Positions 13,767 to 23,076 are shown, counted from the first letter of the stretch. The stretch: DNA of 64,000 nucleotides from Streptomyces malaysiensis subsp. samsunensis (GCF_024519315.1 NZ_JANIIC010000015.1:97331-161330); one strand, 5' to 3'. Notes: generated by a model from the sequence alone, not told the origin. Made by a program: numbers and translations.

Positions 13767-15641
13767 CTAGGCGCGGGCCGTCATGAAGTCCTTCGGCGCC
13801 AGGGCTCGTTTGACGATGCGGGTGTCGCCGATCCAGCCGTAGAAGCCCTGGCCGAACTTCTCCTCGAACTGGGTGGCACCGATCACAAAGGGCTTGCCGA
13901 GGGTGGCGATGCCCGTCGAGGGCTGGCCGGGGTTGCGGGCGATCTTCGAGCCGTCGACGTACACCACGGTGTGGTGGCCGTCGTTGACGACGGCGATATG
14001 GGTCCACCGGCCCACGGGCAGGGCGTGGCTCCAGGAGGTGGGATCGGCGTCCTGCACCTGGGGGTAGACCACGAACTGGAGGAAGCGTTCGGGGGTCACA
14101 TTGAGGCTGCACGTGGGCTCGTCGGGGGACCAGCCGGTGGTCTTGCCCGCGTCGCCGTTGCGGCCCTCCCAGCTGAGGATGCCCATCCAGGCGTGGTCGC
14201 CCTCGAAGGGTTCCGGGAGCTTGATGAATGTCTCGATGGTGTAGCCGCTCGTGAACTTCTCGGAGTTCAGCGGTGCGGTGGCGGAGGTGGTCAGGGTCGC
14301 GCCGCGGTCGGGCGCCTTGCCGCCGTCGAAGCGCAGACTGGCGTGGGCGGGCTGGTCGCGGTGGTGGTCGCCGGACCACGTCAGGATCTCGGGCTTGCTG
14401 TCGTGCAGCCGTGTCACCCGGAGGTCGTTGCCGTGGCCGGACAGGTCGCGGACCACCGTTTCCGTTCCGACCGGTCCGTCCGCGCCCGCGCGGGAGGCGG
14501 TGCCCGAGGCGTCGAAGCGCCAGTACGCGAGGGTGCCGCGCGGCATGACCTCGGAAGCCGGGCGCGGCTTCCGCGGCACGACCGGCGCGAAGCCGGAGAA
14601 GCGGCGCTCGAAGTCGATGCCGAGGCTGAACCGGTCGGTGGGGCCGGTCAGCTCGATGGTCTCCGCCTCCAGAGGTGTTCTCTTCTCCGGGTCGCGGCTG
14701 AGGAACCAGGGCGAGAACGTCTCGACGTCGATCACGTTGCGGACGAGGTCGAAGGCGTAGAGGCGGATCATCCCGGCGCCGCCGTAGTACCGGTCCTGGT
14801 AGTTGGTGATGTGGACGTGGACATCGTTGCCCTCGTCGTTGGTCAGGACGGTGCGCCCCGGGGGCCAGTAGTGGCCGCCGAGGGCGAGGAAGATCTGGTC
14901 GTTGCCGCGGATGAGGCCGTCCCACAGCCGGCGGCCGTTGTCCGAGAGCTGTGCGCTGCCCTCGTCGTCGGCCCAGACCAGGTCGTGGGTGGTGAGGATC
15001 GCGGGCAGTGTGGGGTGCGCGTCGAGCACCTTCTGCGCCCAGCTCAGCCCGGAGGCGGAGAGCCGCCAGTCGAGGGCGAGGACCAGCCACTCGCGCCCGC
15101 CCGCGGTCAGGACGTGGTAGCTGTTGTAGCCGTCGGACGAGGCGCCGCCGAAGGTGGGCATGGCGGAGAACCGCCGCGGGCCGAAGGCGTCGAGATAGGC
15201 GCTGTCGCCGCGCTGGTCGTCGGTGCTGGAGTCGATGTCGTGGTTGCCGGCCAGGACGCTGTAGGGGACCTTGCCGTGGATGGTCCCGAACGTGGACGCG
15301 GCCAGCGCGATCTCGTCCCGCGAGCCGTGTTCCGTGACATCGCCGAGGTGCGTCATGAAGGCGATGTTGGCGTCCTCGCGCTGGGACACCAGATACCGGA
15401 AGGTGGCCCGCAGCGGTTCCGGGTCGGAGCTGTCGGCGTCGAAGAGGTACTGCGTATCCGGCAGGACCGCGAGGCTGAACCGCGGTGAGTCCTGGTCGTA
15501 CCGGTGGCCGCCGGACTTCGCGGTGGCGGCGTGGCCGGGTGTCGTACCCGATGTGACGGCCACCGTGCCCGCGGCCGACACCGCGGCGGTGGCCCGCAGG
15601 AGTGTCCGTCTGCCCAGTTGGTTGCGTTCCGCCGCGTTCAT
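13767..15641 (-). CDS. Tat-exported metallophosphoesterase with LamG-like domain
   Basis: 624 residues. The signal GRRTLLRATAAVSAAGTVAV is a Tat-type twin-arginine leader. A calcineurin-like metallophosphoesterase domain follows, with the metal-binding motifs VLPDTQY, HLGDVTEHG, LAGNHDID and LTTHDLVW. The C-terminal third (about 430-624) looks like a LamG/concanavalin jelly roll (ASLRFDGG, YTIETFIKLPEP, HIAVVNDGHHTVVYVDG). ATG 15641 is preceded by GGGAG with 5-base spacing. It is likely a secreted phosphodiesterase or phosphatase with a glycan- or surface-binding module; the substrate is unknown. Its stop (TAG at 13767-13769) is only about 8 bases from the insertion element. Confidence 0.85.
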   Translation of the reverse strand: MNAAERNQLGRRTLLRATAAVSAAGTVAVTSGTTPGHAATAKSGGHRYDQDSPRFSLAVLPDTQYLFDADSSDPEPLRATFRYLVSQREDANIAFMTHLGDVTEHGSRDEIALAASTFGTIHGKVPYSVLAGNHDIDSSTDDQRGDSAYLDAFGPRRFSAMPTFGGASSDGYNSYHVLTAGGREWLVLALDWRLSASGLSWAQKVLDAHPTLPAILTTHDLVWADDEGSAQLSDNGRRLWDGLIRGNDQIFLALGGHYWPPGRTVLTNDEGNDVHVHITNYQDRYYGGAGMIRLYAFDLVRNVIDVETFSPWFLSRDPEKRTPLEAETIELTGPTDRFSLGIDFERRFSGFAPVVPRKPRPASEVMPRGTLAYWRFDASGTASRAGADGPVGTETVVRDLSGHGNDLRVTRLHDSKPEILTWSGDHHRDQPAHASLRFDGGKAPDRGATLTTSATAPLNSEKFTSGYTIETFIKLPEPFEGDHAWMGILSWEGRNGDAGKTTGWSPDEPTCSLNVTPERFLQFVVYPQVQDADPTSWSHALPVGRWTHIAVVNDGHHTVVYVDGSKIARNPGQPSTGIATLGKPFVIGATQFEEKFGQGFYGWIGDTRIVKRALAPKDFMTARA

Positions 15642-16295
15642 CCGCACTCCCGCGCATCGTGTGAAGAATCGGTGACCTCGGCTCGCACTGTGGTCAAGGG
15701 CCGTGACCACGTGGGGGCGGCCAGATGAACGGCGCCTGATCCGTTGCGGGCGGAACGGCCGTAGGGGGGAGACGACTTGGCGGGCCCTCCGCGGCCGATA
15801 TTCCTTCAACTTTCATATTTCTCTGGGTCATCCGGGGGAGATGGTCCGCCGTCGGTGCAGTGGCCATGAGAGCGTGTCTCGTCAATTACTACGGATAACC
15901 GTATTAGTAATTTGGCGGTGATTATTTTCGGACGCTCCGGCGGTGGATCCGGCGGTCCATCCGCGAAATCCAGCCGAATCCACCTCCACAAGCAACCTCC
16001 GTACGGTCGCGGACATGCCAATTTCCCATCGGGGCCTGTTCCGTGGAGGCGCCGCACGGCGGCGTAAAGCCCGTCAGCGCGCGTCGTCGGAGGTGGCGGC
16101 GGTCGGGCGGGGCGGCACCGGGGGAGCGGGTGCCGATCGCGCCGCCCACGGTGCTTTGTCATCGCTTTAACCACGCTATGTGTGAGCTTTATTCAGCTAT
16201 GACGAACGCAATTCCTAGGGAATTCCAGGTTTTCCGGCCTGGCATGCTGGCCCTGAAAGTCGCCTCGGGGGAGGACACAGAGAAAGGTTCAGAAG
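15642..16295. other. 654-bp divergent intergenic region with A/T-rich palindrome
   Basis: No gene is supported here. It separates the phosphoesterase (leftward) from the PRMT-like gene (rightward). An imperfect inverted repeat, AATTACTACGG ... CCGTATTAGTAATT (15884-15912), lies in an A/T-rich pocket and resembles a regulator site. A second one, AATTCC-TAG-GGAATT (16210-16224), lies about 70 bases before the PRMT-like start. GC-rich sequence between them carries short frames without a ribosome-binding site. Confidence 0.5.
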
Positions 16296-17417
16296 ATGCA
16301 GCGTTCCTTCGTCGCGGAGTTGGCGACACCGGGCCACAAGGTGCCCGTTCGGGCCTGCGATCTGGAGTCGAACCCGGTCTGGCTGTTCGCTTCGATCGGT
16401 GAGTATCCGGTGTACGACGACGTCGCCTACGAGGTGATGATCAAGGATGAGCGTCGGATGAACCGGTACTCCGAAGCCGTCCGGCGCTACGCCCCCGGCC
16501 GTACGGTGCTCGACATCGGCACGGGTCAGGACGCGGTGTGGGCACTGGCCACCGCCCGCGCCGGAGCGCGACACGTATGGGCCGTGGAAGTCATCCCCAG
16601 GTCCGCGCAGATCGCCCGGAAGAACATCGAGCAGGCCGGTTTCGCCGACCGGATCACCGTGGTCGAGGGGCTGTCCACCGAGATCGAACTGCCCGAGCCC
16701 GTCGAGATGTGTGTCTCCGAGATCATCGGCACGCTCGGTGGCTCGGAGGGCGCCGGCCGCGTGCTGCGGGACGCGCGGGAGCGCCTGGTGCGGCCCGGCG
16801 GGGTGTTCATCCCGCACCGCAGCGCCACCACGGCCGTCGCCCTCGATGTGAGCAGCGCCAACCTCGGCGAACCGCTCGGCTTTCCGCCCCTGGTCCTCCC
16901 CTATGTGGAGAAGGTGTTCGCCTCGGTGGGCCGTCCCTTCGATCTGCGGCTGGTCCTCGAGGGGGTGCAGGACAATCCGAAGGTGCGGGAGCGGGCGTAT
17001 CTGTCCGACGTCGTCGAGGTGGAGCCGCTGGAGTTCAACGGCGATCTGCACCCGGAGGGCGTCGACGCCGCCGAGCTCACCTTCACCCGGGAGGGCCGCT
17101 TCTCCGGGCTCGCGCTGGGCATGCGGCTGTGGGTGGCCGAGGACGATGAGCCGATCGACTCGCTGTTCCAGCCGAGCAGTTGGACCCCGGCGTACGCCCC
17201 GCTGGCGGAGGAGGGTCTGCCGGTGCGGCCGGGCGACCGGTTCGAGTTCGACTTCACCACGGTGGTGAGCGACGACGGCGTACACCCCGACTACGGACTC
17301 GTCGGCGAACTGCACCGGGCCGGCGCCCGGCCGGCGCCGCTGAGCTGGGGCTCGACACACCATGCGGACGGTTTCCGTACGACGCCCTTCTACCGCTCGC
17401 TGTTCCCCCGGCCCTGA
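16296..17417 (+). CDS. PRMT-like SAM-dependent methyltransferase
   Basis: A 373-residue protein with the hallmarks of protein arginine methyltransferases, rare in bacteria. It has an N-terminal YDDVAYEVMIKDERRMNRY (like the PRMT helix preceding the SAM site), motif I VLDIGTGQD (71-79), and a double-E loop SEIIGTLGGSEG with Glu142 and Glu151 nine residues apart, as in PRMTs. A C-terminal beta-barrel-like region has STHH near the end, where PRMTs have THW. ATG 16296 has AAAGG upstream. It is cytoplasmic. The true substrate, protein or small molecule, is unknown. It precedes the hydratase operon by 279 bases on the same strand, but co-regulation is not evident. Confidence 0.78.
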   Translation: MQRSFVAELATPGHKVPVRACDLESNPVWLFASIGEYPVYDDVAYEVMIKDERRMNRYSEAVRRYAPGRTVLDIGTGQDAVWALATARAGARHVWAVEVIPRSAQIARKNIEQAGFADRITVVEGLSTEIELPEPVEMCVSEIIGTLGGSEGAGRVLRDARERLVRPGGVFIPHRSATTAVALDVSSANLGEPLGFPPLVLPYVEKVFASVGRPFDLRLVLEGVQDNPKVRERAYLSDVVEVEPLEFNGDLHPEGVDAAELTFTREGRFSGLALGMRLWVAEDDEPIDSLFQPSSWTPAYAPLAEEGLPVRPGDRFEFDFTTVVSDDGVHPDYGLVGELHRAGARPAPLSWGSTHHADGFRTTPFYRSLFPRP

Positions 17418-17696
17418 CGCGTCAGAGGTGGCAGCCGTCCGGCTTCGGCTGTGCCCAGCCGGCCGGGCGCCTCCACACCGCTCGAGCCCGTTCACCGGGA
17501 CAGTTCCGTCAGGCGGTACGGCGCCTTCGGCCGGAGGGGAACATGAAGGTCACTGCGGCCTCGCCCGGCCCGCCGTCGCTCGCCACGTTCCATGTCGCGG
17601 AACGAAAGTTGGCTCGCGGCGGGTGGCGCGTCTATACCGGAGGCACATCGAGAGCGCAGGGGCCCGGCCCCCATGTTCTTCCTCAGGAGGTTGCCC

Positions 17697-18557
17697 GTGC
17701 CGAATGTTCCCGGCCACGTCCCGCAGGACGCCTTTCCCGCGGCCGTGGTCAAGGTCGCCGACGCGCTCGCGGACGCCGCCCGCCGCGGGACCCCGTGTCC
17801 GCCGGTGCGCACACTCCTGACCGATGGTGCCGATGGTGCCGATGGTGCCGAAGGCGGCATCGAGGCCGCCTACGCGGTGCAGCGGCTGAATCTGCAACGC
17901 GAGCAGGCCACCGGCCGCCGGATCGTCGGCCGGAAGATCGGTCTGACCTCTCCCGCCGTGCAGCGCCAACTCGGCGTGGACCAGCCGGACTTCGGCGCGC
18001 TGTTCGCGGACATGGCCGTACCGGAGGGCGGCGAGGTGCCCGCCGGACGGCTGCTCCAGCCCAAGGTGGAGGCCGAGGTGGCGCTCGTGCTCGGCCACGA
18101 CCTGCCACACCGCCGGTGCACCGTCGTGGACCTGCTGCGCGCCACGGACTTCGCGCTGCCCGCGCTGGAGATCGTCGACAGCCGGGTGCGGGACTGGGAC
18201 ATCTCCATCGTCGACACCGTCGCCGACAACGCCTCCTGCGGGCTGTACGTCCTCGGCGCCTCCCCGGTGCCGCTGGCCGGGCTCAACCTGCGCTCCGTGC
18301 GGATGACCATGACACGCAACGGCGAGACGGCCTCCCAGGGGACCGGTGCCGACTGTCTCGGCAGCCCGCTCAACGCGGCCGTCTGGCTGGCCTCGGCCCT
18401 CGCCGAGCGCGGCGATCCGCTGCGGGCGGGCGACCTCGTCCTGACCGGGGCGCTGGGACCGATGGTCCCCGCCGCCCCGGGCGATGTGTTCCACGCCCGG
18501 ATCTCGGACCTGGGCGCCGTGGAGGTCCGGTTCGCCGCGGAAGGAGACCACCGGTGA
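17697..18557 (+). CDS. 2-keto-4-pentenoate (2-hydroxypentadienoate) hydratase
   Basis: A 286-residue hydratase of the MhpD/DmpE/HsaE family: GRKIGLTSPAVQRQLGVDQPDFG, the metal-binding region QPKVEAEVALVLG, ALEIVDSRVRDWDISIVDTVADN and VLTGALGPM. It adds water to 2-hydroxypenta-2,4-dienoate to give 4-hydroxy-2-oxovalerate. GTG 17697 is chosen because AGGAGG (17685-17690) sits 6 bases before it. A DGADGADGAEGG insert near residue 40 is a short slippage-type repeat. The gene overlaps the dehydrogenase by 4 bases, starting a three-gene lower meta-cleavage operon. Confidence 0.88.
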   Translation: MPNVPGHVPQDAFPAAVVKVADALADAARRGTPCPPVRTLLTDGADGADGAEGGIEAAYAVQRLNLQREQATGRRIVGRKIGLTSPAVQRQLGVDQPDFGALFADMAVPEGGEVPAGRLLQPKVEAEVALVLGHDLPHRRCTVVDLLRATDFALPALEIVDSRVRDWDISIVDTVADNASCGLYVLGASPVPLAGLNLRSVRMTMTRNGETASQGTGADCLGSPLNAAVWLASALAERGDPLRAGDLVLTGALGPMVPAAPGDVFHARISDLGAVEVRFAAEGDHR

Positions 18558-19519
18558 GCGGCGCGACGAACACCCGCACCAAGGTGGCGGTCATCGGGTC
18601 CGGCAACATCGGCACCGATCTCATGATCAAGGTGCTGCGGCTCTCCGACACCCTGGAGATCACCGCGCTGGCCGGGATCGACCCCGACTCCGACGGTCTG
18701 GCCCGCGCCCGCCGCCTCAAGGTGGCCACCACCCATGAGGGCGTGGACGGGCTGGTGGCGATGGACGAGTTCGCGGATGTGGAGATCGTCTTCGACGCGA
18801 CCTCCGCCGGTGCCCACCAGCGCCACGACGAGGTGCTGCGCCCCCTCGGCCGTACCCTCGTCGACCTCACCCCGGCGGCCATCGGCCCCTATGTGGTGCC
18901 CCCGGTCAACGGCGACGCCCACCTCGGCGCGCCCAATGTCAACATGGTCACCTGCGGCGGCCAGGCCACCATCCCGATCGTCGCCGCGGTGGGCGCGGTT
19001 GCCCCCCTCCACTACGGGGAGATCGTCGCCTCCATCTCCTCCCGCTCCGCGGGCCCCGGCACCCGGGCGAACATCGACGAGTTCACCGAGACCACCGCCT
19101 CCGCCATCGAGCGCGTCGGCGGCGCCGCCCGCGGCAAGGCCATCATCGTCCTCAACCCGGCCGAACCACCGCTGATCATGCGCGACACCGTGCACTGCCT
19201 GGTCTCGGGCTGCGCCACCGAGGAGGTCACCACCGCCGTCGAGGACATGGTCGGCCGGGTCCAGGCGTACGTACCCGGCTACCGCCTCAAGCAGAAGGTG
19301 CAGTTCGACCAGGTGGGGTCCGACGACCCGCTGCGCTCCCTGCTGCCCGCCGACGCCACGCACACCGACGCGGTGAAGGTATCGGTCTTCCTCGAGGTCG
19401 AGGGCGCCGCCCACTACCTCCCGGCCTACGCCGGAAACCTCGACATCATGACCTCGGCCGCGCTGCGCACCGCGGAGCGCATGGCCGCCCACCGCACCGG
19501 CGAGGAGGCCGCACGATGA
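18554..19519 (+). CDS. acetaldehyde dehydrogenase (acylating)
   Basis: A 321-residue MhpF/DmpF/HsaG-type enzyme. The Rossmann motif VAVIGSGNIGTDLMIK is at the N-terminus, the catalytic Cys lies in NMVTCGGQATIPIV, and SSRSAGPGTRANIDEFT and KQKVQFDQVG are also present. It oxidises acetaldehyde (or propanal) to acyl-CoA and normally works in a channelled complex with the aldolase encoded next. GTG 18554 overlaps the hydratase stop (GTGA), and its own stop overlaps the aldolase start (ATGA). Length is normal. Confidence 0.92.
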   Translation: MSGATNTRTKVAVIGSGNIGTDLMIKVLRLSDTLEITALAGIDPDSDGLARARRLKVATTHEGVDGLVAMDEFADVEIVFDATSAGAHQRHDEVLRPLGRTLVDLTPAAIGPYVVPPVNGDAHLGAPNVNMVTCGGQATIPIVAAVGAVAPLHYGEIVASISSRSAGPGTRANIDEFTETTASAIERVGGAARGKAIIVLNPAEPPLIMRDTVHCLVSGCATEEVTTAVEDMVGRVQAYVPGYRLKQKVQFDQVGSDDPLRSLLPADATHTDAVKVSVFLEVEGAAHYLPAYAGNLDIMTSAALRTAERMAAHRTGEEAAR

Positions 19520-20571
19520 CCACGCCCGACGCCGGCGCCACCGCCGCCGCTCCGCCCGCCCTGTACATCCAGGACGTGACCCTGCGGGACGGCATGCACG
19601 CCATCCGCCACCGCTACACCGTCGAGCAGGCCCGCACCATCGCCGCCGCCCTGGACGCCGCCGGGGTGGCCGCGATCGAGATCGCCCACGGCGACGGCCT
19701 GTCCGGCTCCAGCATCACCTACGGAATCGGCGCCCACACCGACTGGGACTGGATCGAGGCCGTCGTCGAAGCCACCGGCAAGGCGACCCCCACCACGCTG
19801 CTGCTGCCGGGCATCGGCACCCTGCACGACCTGAAGCGGGCCCATGCCCTCGGCATCGGCTCCGTGCGCATCGCAACCCACTGCACCGAGGCCGACATCT
19901 CCGCCCAGCACATCTCCGCCGCCCGCGAGATGGGCATGGACGTGGCCGGGTTCCTGATGATGTCCCATATGGCCGAACCGGCCGAACTCGCCCGCCAGGC
20001 CAAGCTGATGGAGTCCTACGGCGCCCACTGCGTGTACGTCACCGACTCCGGCGGCCGGCTGACCATGGACGCTGTCCGGGACCGCTTCCGCGCCTACCGC
20101 GATGTGCTCGACCCGAACACCGAACTCGGCATCCACGCCCACCACAACCTCGCCCTCGGCGTGGCCAACACCGTGGTCGCCGTCGAGAACGGCGTCACCC
20201 GCGTCGACGCCTCCCTCGCGGGCCAGGGCGCCGGGGCGGGCAACTGCCCGCTGGAGGCGTTCATCGCGGTGGCCGACCTGATGGGCTGGAAACACGGCTG
20301 CGATCTGTTCCCGCTGATGGACGCCGCCGACGACCTCGTCCGGCCGCTCCAGGACCGTGAGGTCCGCGTCGACCGCGAGACCCTCACCCTCGGCTACGCG
20401 GGCGTGTACTCCAGCTTCCTGCGCCACGCCGAGACCGCAGCGGCCCGCCACGGGCTGGACACCCGCGCGATCCTGGTCGAGGTCGGCCGCCGCAAGATGG
20501 TCGGCGGCCAGGAAGACATGATCACGGACATCGCACTCGACCTGACCGCCCGCCCGAACACCGCCTCCTGA
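19516..20571 (+). CDS. 4-hydroxy-2-oxovalerate aldolase
   Basis: A 351-residue MhpE/DmpG/HsaF-type aldolase: DVTLRDGMHAIRHRY (metal and catalytic residues), GDGLSGSSITYG, and the HHNLALGVANTV metal ligands (His pair). The C-terminal part is the DmpG communication domain. It splits 4-hydroxy-2-oxovalerate into pyruvate and acetaldehyde, which passes to the dehydrogenase. It is the last gene of the three-gene operon. No ring-cleavage dioxygenase is within the window, so the source of the dienoate (aromatic or steroid catabolism) is not shown. Confidence 0.92.
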   Translation: MTTPDAGATAAAPPALYIQDVTLRDGMHAIRHRYTVEQARTIAAALDAAGVAAIEIAHGDGLSGSSITYGIGAHTDWDWIEAVVEATGKATPTTLLLPGIGTLHDLKRAHALGIGSVRIATHCTEADISAQHISAAREMGMDVAGFLMMSHMAEPAELARQAKLMESYGAHCVYVTDSGGRLTMDAVRDRFRAYRDVLDPNTELGIHAHHNLALGVANTVVAVENGVTRVDASLAGQGAGAGNCPLEAFIAVADLMGWKHGCDLFPLMDAADDLVRPLQDREVRVDRETLTLGYAGVYSSFLRHAETAAARHGLDTRAILVEVGRRKMVGGQEDMITDIALDLTARPNTAS

Positions 20572-20748
20572 CCGCCCTGTCGGCCCCGGCCGTGTCCTCC
20601 GTGTCGGCTCCGCGGTGCTGCCCGCCCCGCGGCCGGACGGCGGCCGGTGACAGCGCCAGTCGCCGGCGCCCCGGCCGCGCACCGCCTACCGCGGTGGCGA
20701 ACACATGGGCGCCGGCGATGCGGGAGCATCGGAGCGCGCTCGGACGCA

Positions 20749-20776
20749 GTGCTCAGGGCGCGGTGCTCAGGGCGCC
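20749..20776. repeat. 14-bp direct repeat at acetylxylan esterase 3' end
   Basis: GTGCTCAGGGCGCG (20749-20762) is repeated at 20763-20776 with one mismatch. It spans the stop codon of the minus-strand esterase gene in the convergent 195-bp gap after the aldolase gene. Confidence 0.7.
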
Positions 20777-21501
20777 GTGACGACCGCCCCGCCGCCCGCT
20801 CCGGCCGTGATCCTGCCGGGGCACAGCCCCCGTGCCGCGAGCCCGCTGAGGATCTGCGGCACGGCGGCGACGGTGGTCTGGTAACCGCCGTCGTGCATGA
20901 GGATGATGCTGCCCGCCCGCATGGTGGCGGCGGCCTGGACGATCTGCTGGGTGCCGGCCCCGTTCCAGTCCTGGGAGTCCACGTTCCACAGCACCTCGGT
21001 CAGCCCGAGACGGGCCTCATCGGCCTTGACCTGGGCGTTGGTCTCCCCGTACGGCGGCCGGAACAGCGTGGGCGTCTGTCCGGTGATGCGCCGGACGGTG
21101 TTCTGGGTGCCCGCGATCTCGTTGTACGCCGCCGGTTCGCCGATCTGGGTGAGATGGGGATGCGTGGTGGTGTGATTGGCGATCCACATGCCCGCCGCCT
21201 GCTCGGCCCTGAGCAGATCCGGGTACTGCTCGGCGTGCTGCCCCCAGATGAAGAAGGTGGCCTTCGCGCCGCCCGCCCGCAGGGCGTTGAGCAGGGTCTG
21301 CGTCGACGACGGGTTCGGCCCGTCGTCGTACGTCAGACCCACGTATCCGTTCGGGCAGTCGGCCCAGGCCGTGTCGGTGCCCGCCGCGCCGGGCGTGGCC
21401 GCCGGGGACGGTGCGGCGGAGAAGGCCGCCAGGGCTGCCGTGGCCGCGGCCACGAGCGCGATCCGCAGGCGGTTTCCGCCGGCCTTTCCTCGTCCGGTCA
21501 T
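20767..21501 (-). CDS. secreted polysaccharide deacetylase (CE4), probable acetylxylan esterase
   Basis: 244 residues: a Sec signal peptide (about 1-35, hydrophobic LRIALVAAATAALAAFSAA), then a NodB domain with LTYDDGPN (Asp59 catalytic base, Asp60 metal ligand), NHTTTHPH (His110, His114 metal ligands) and RPPYGE. The C-terminal motif LMHDGG supplies the catalytic His. CE4 enzymes remove O- or N-acetyl groups. Because it is directly downstream (40 bases) of a xylanase gene on the same strand, the xlnB-axeA arrangement known in Streptomyces lividans, acetylxylan is the likely substrate. No carbohydrate-binding module is present here. Confidence 0.88.
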   Translation of the reverse strand: MTGRGKAGGNRLRIALVAAATAALAAFSAAPSPAATPGAAGTDTAWADCPNGYVGLTYDDGPNPSSTQTLLNALRAGGAKATFFIWGQHAEQYPDLLRAEQAAGMWIANHTTTHPHLTQIGEPAAYNEIAGTQNTVRRITGQTPTLFRPPYGETNAQVKADEARLGLTEVLWNVDSQDWNGAGTQQIVQAAATMRAGSIILMHDGGYQTTVAAVPQILSGLAARGLCPGRITAGAGGGAVVTAP

Positions 21502-21541
21502 ATTCCCTCCTGAAGTGCGGGTGTTGTCGCCTGCCGGTCGG

Positions 21542-22930
21542 TTAGGAGGCGGTGCACGAGCCGACGGCGGGGGCCGACCAGTCCCCGTTCGCCATTACCG
21601 TGAAGCCGAAGCTGGTGGTCGCTCCGGCGCCCAGGTTGCCGTTGCCGTTGGGCCGCATCGTCATGACCTTGCCGCTGCCGTCCCAGCTGGGGCTGCCGTT
21701 CCAGGTCGTGGAGACGCTCTGGGCGGAACGCAGGGTCACCGTCACCGTCCAGCCGCTGATGGCGGAGGATCCGGCCCGCACCGTCACCTGGCCGTTGAAG
21801 CGGTCGCCCCACCGCTGTGTCTCGGAGTACGTCGCGGTGCACGTCCTGCCACCGCCACCGCCACCGTCGTCGCCACCGCCGCCGGTGCCGCCCAGCGCGG
21901 TGAGCACCGCCTGGTAGGCGGGCTTCTTGCCGTAGTTGTCGTCGAACAGCAGCGGGGTGCCGCTGGCACGCCATGAGTACTTGTCGGGGATGCCCCATAC
22001 GGTCATGCCGGTGCAGCGGGACACCGCCAGGCACGCCTGTGTGACACGGCGGTAGTTGTCGGCCTGGGCCGAACCGGAGCCCTCGATGTCCAGCTCGGTG
22101 ATCTGCACATCCACGCCGAGGTCGGCGAAGCGCTGGAGGTTCTGCTGGTAGTCGCCCGGGACCGGGGACTGGCTGTTGAAGTGCGACTGGAAGCCCACGC
22201 AGTCGATCGGCACCCCGCGGGCCTTGAAGTCCTTGACCAGGTTGTAGACCGCGTTGCTCTTCGCATTCTGACCGTCGGTGTTGTAGTCGTTGTAGCAGAG
22301 TTTGGCGTTGGGGTCGGCCGCACGCGCGGTGCGGAACGCCTCCTCGATGAAGCCGTTGCCCAGCTTGTCCTGGAACGGCGAGCTGCGCCGGGCGCCACTG
22401 TTGCCGTCCTGGAACGCCTCGTTGACCACGTCCCAGGCGTAGATCTTGCCCTGGTAGTGCTGCATCACCTTGGTGATGTGGTTGTTCATCGCCGAACGCA
22501 GGTCGGTGGCGTTCAAACCGCCCACCCAGCCGGGCAGTTGGGAGTGCCAGACCAGTGTGTGGCCACGGATCTGCATGCTCTTGCCCTGGGCGTGGCCGAC
22601 GATCTGGTCGGCGCGGGAGAAGTTGAACGAGTCGCGGGAGCTTTCGACGGCGTCCCACTTCATCTCGTTCTCGGGGGTGACTGAGTTGAACTCGGTGTCC
22701 AGTGTGGCGGCGTACTGGGACTCGCCGAGGTGGTTGGCGGCCACGGCGGCACCGAAGTACCGGCCCTTGGCCGCCGCCGCGCCACCGAGGGTGCTCGCCG
22801 CGTTGGCGGGACCGGACAGGCTCAGAACACCGGCGGCGGTGAGCAAGCCGACGACACCGAGGCTGAGCGCCCTCCGGACGGGTAAGCGGAAACGCCTCTC
22901 CGCGCGTTCCTGACAGGAGTCGATGACCAT
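21542..22930 (-). CDS. GH10 endo-1,4-beta-xylanase with CBM2
   Basis: A 462-residue secreted enzyme with signal peptide ending near ANAAS (44-46). The GH10 barrel has acid/base Glu171 (WDVVNEAF) and nucleophile Glu279 (ITELDIEG). A glycine-rich linker (GGTGGGGDDGGGGGG, about 348-361) leads to a family-2 carbohydrate-binding module with paired cysteines (CTATY near its start, GSCTAS at the end). It cleaves xylan backbones outside the cell. It is followed by the CE4 deacetylase as a two-gene operon. The ATG used gives a basic leader of about 20 residues before the hydrophobic core, usual in this genus. Palindromes lie in its promoter region. Confidence 0.93.
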   Translation of the reverse strand: MVIDSCQERAERRFRLPVRRALSLGVVGLLTAAGVLSLSGPANAASTLGGAAAAKGRYFGAAVAANHLGESQYAATLDTEFNSVTPENEMKWDAVESSRDSFNFSRADQIVGHAQGKSMQIRGHTLVWHSQLPGWVGGLNATDLRSAMNNHITKVMQHYQGKIYAWDVVNEAFQDGNSGARRSSPFQDKLGNGFIEEAFRTARAADPNAKLCYNDYNTDGQNAKSNAVYNLVKDFKARGVPIDCVGFQSHFNSQSPVPGDYQQNLQRFADLGVDVQITELDIEGSGSAQADNYRRVTQACLAVSRCTGMTVWGIPDKYSWRASGTPLLFDDNYGKKPAYQAVLTALGGTGGGGDDGGGGGGRTCTATYSETQRWGDRFNGQVTVRAGSSAISGWTVTVTLRSAQSVSTTWNGSPSWDGSGKVMTMRPNGNGNLGAGATTSFGFTVMANGDWSAPAVGSCTAS

Positions 22931-23076
22931 TGCTGTCCCTTCTTCGGGGGCCGAACGCTGTCGAGCGGATCGTCCGGCCGTGCTGGGGGTGCACCTTTTC
23001 GCGGGACTGCCGACCCGCCCGGGGGCCGGTGGGCGGGTGGTGGCAGTGGTGTGCCGATGGGCAGCGATCGATGCGG

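Noticed and set aside
15943..16170. Short plus-strand frame in the phosphoesterase/PRMT spacer
   Set aside because: No ribosome-binding site, skewed codon use and no motif. It overlaps palindromic regulatory-looking DNA.
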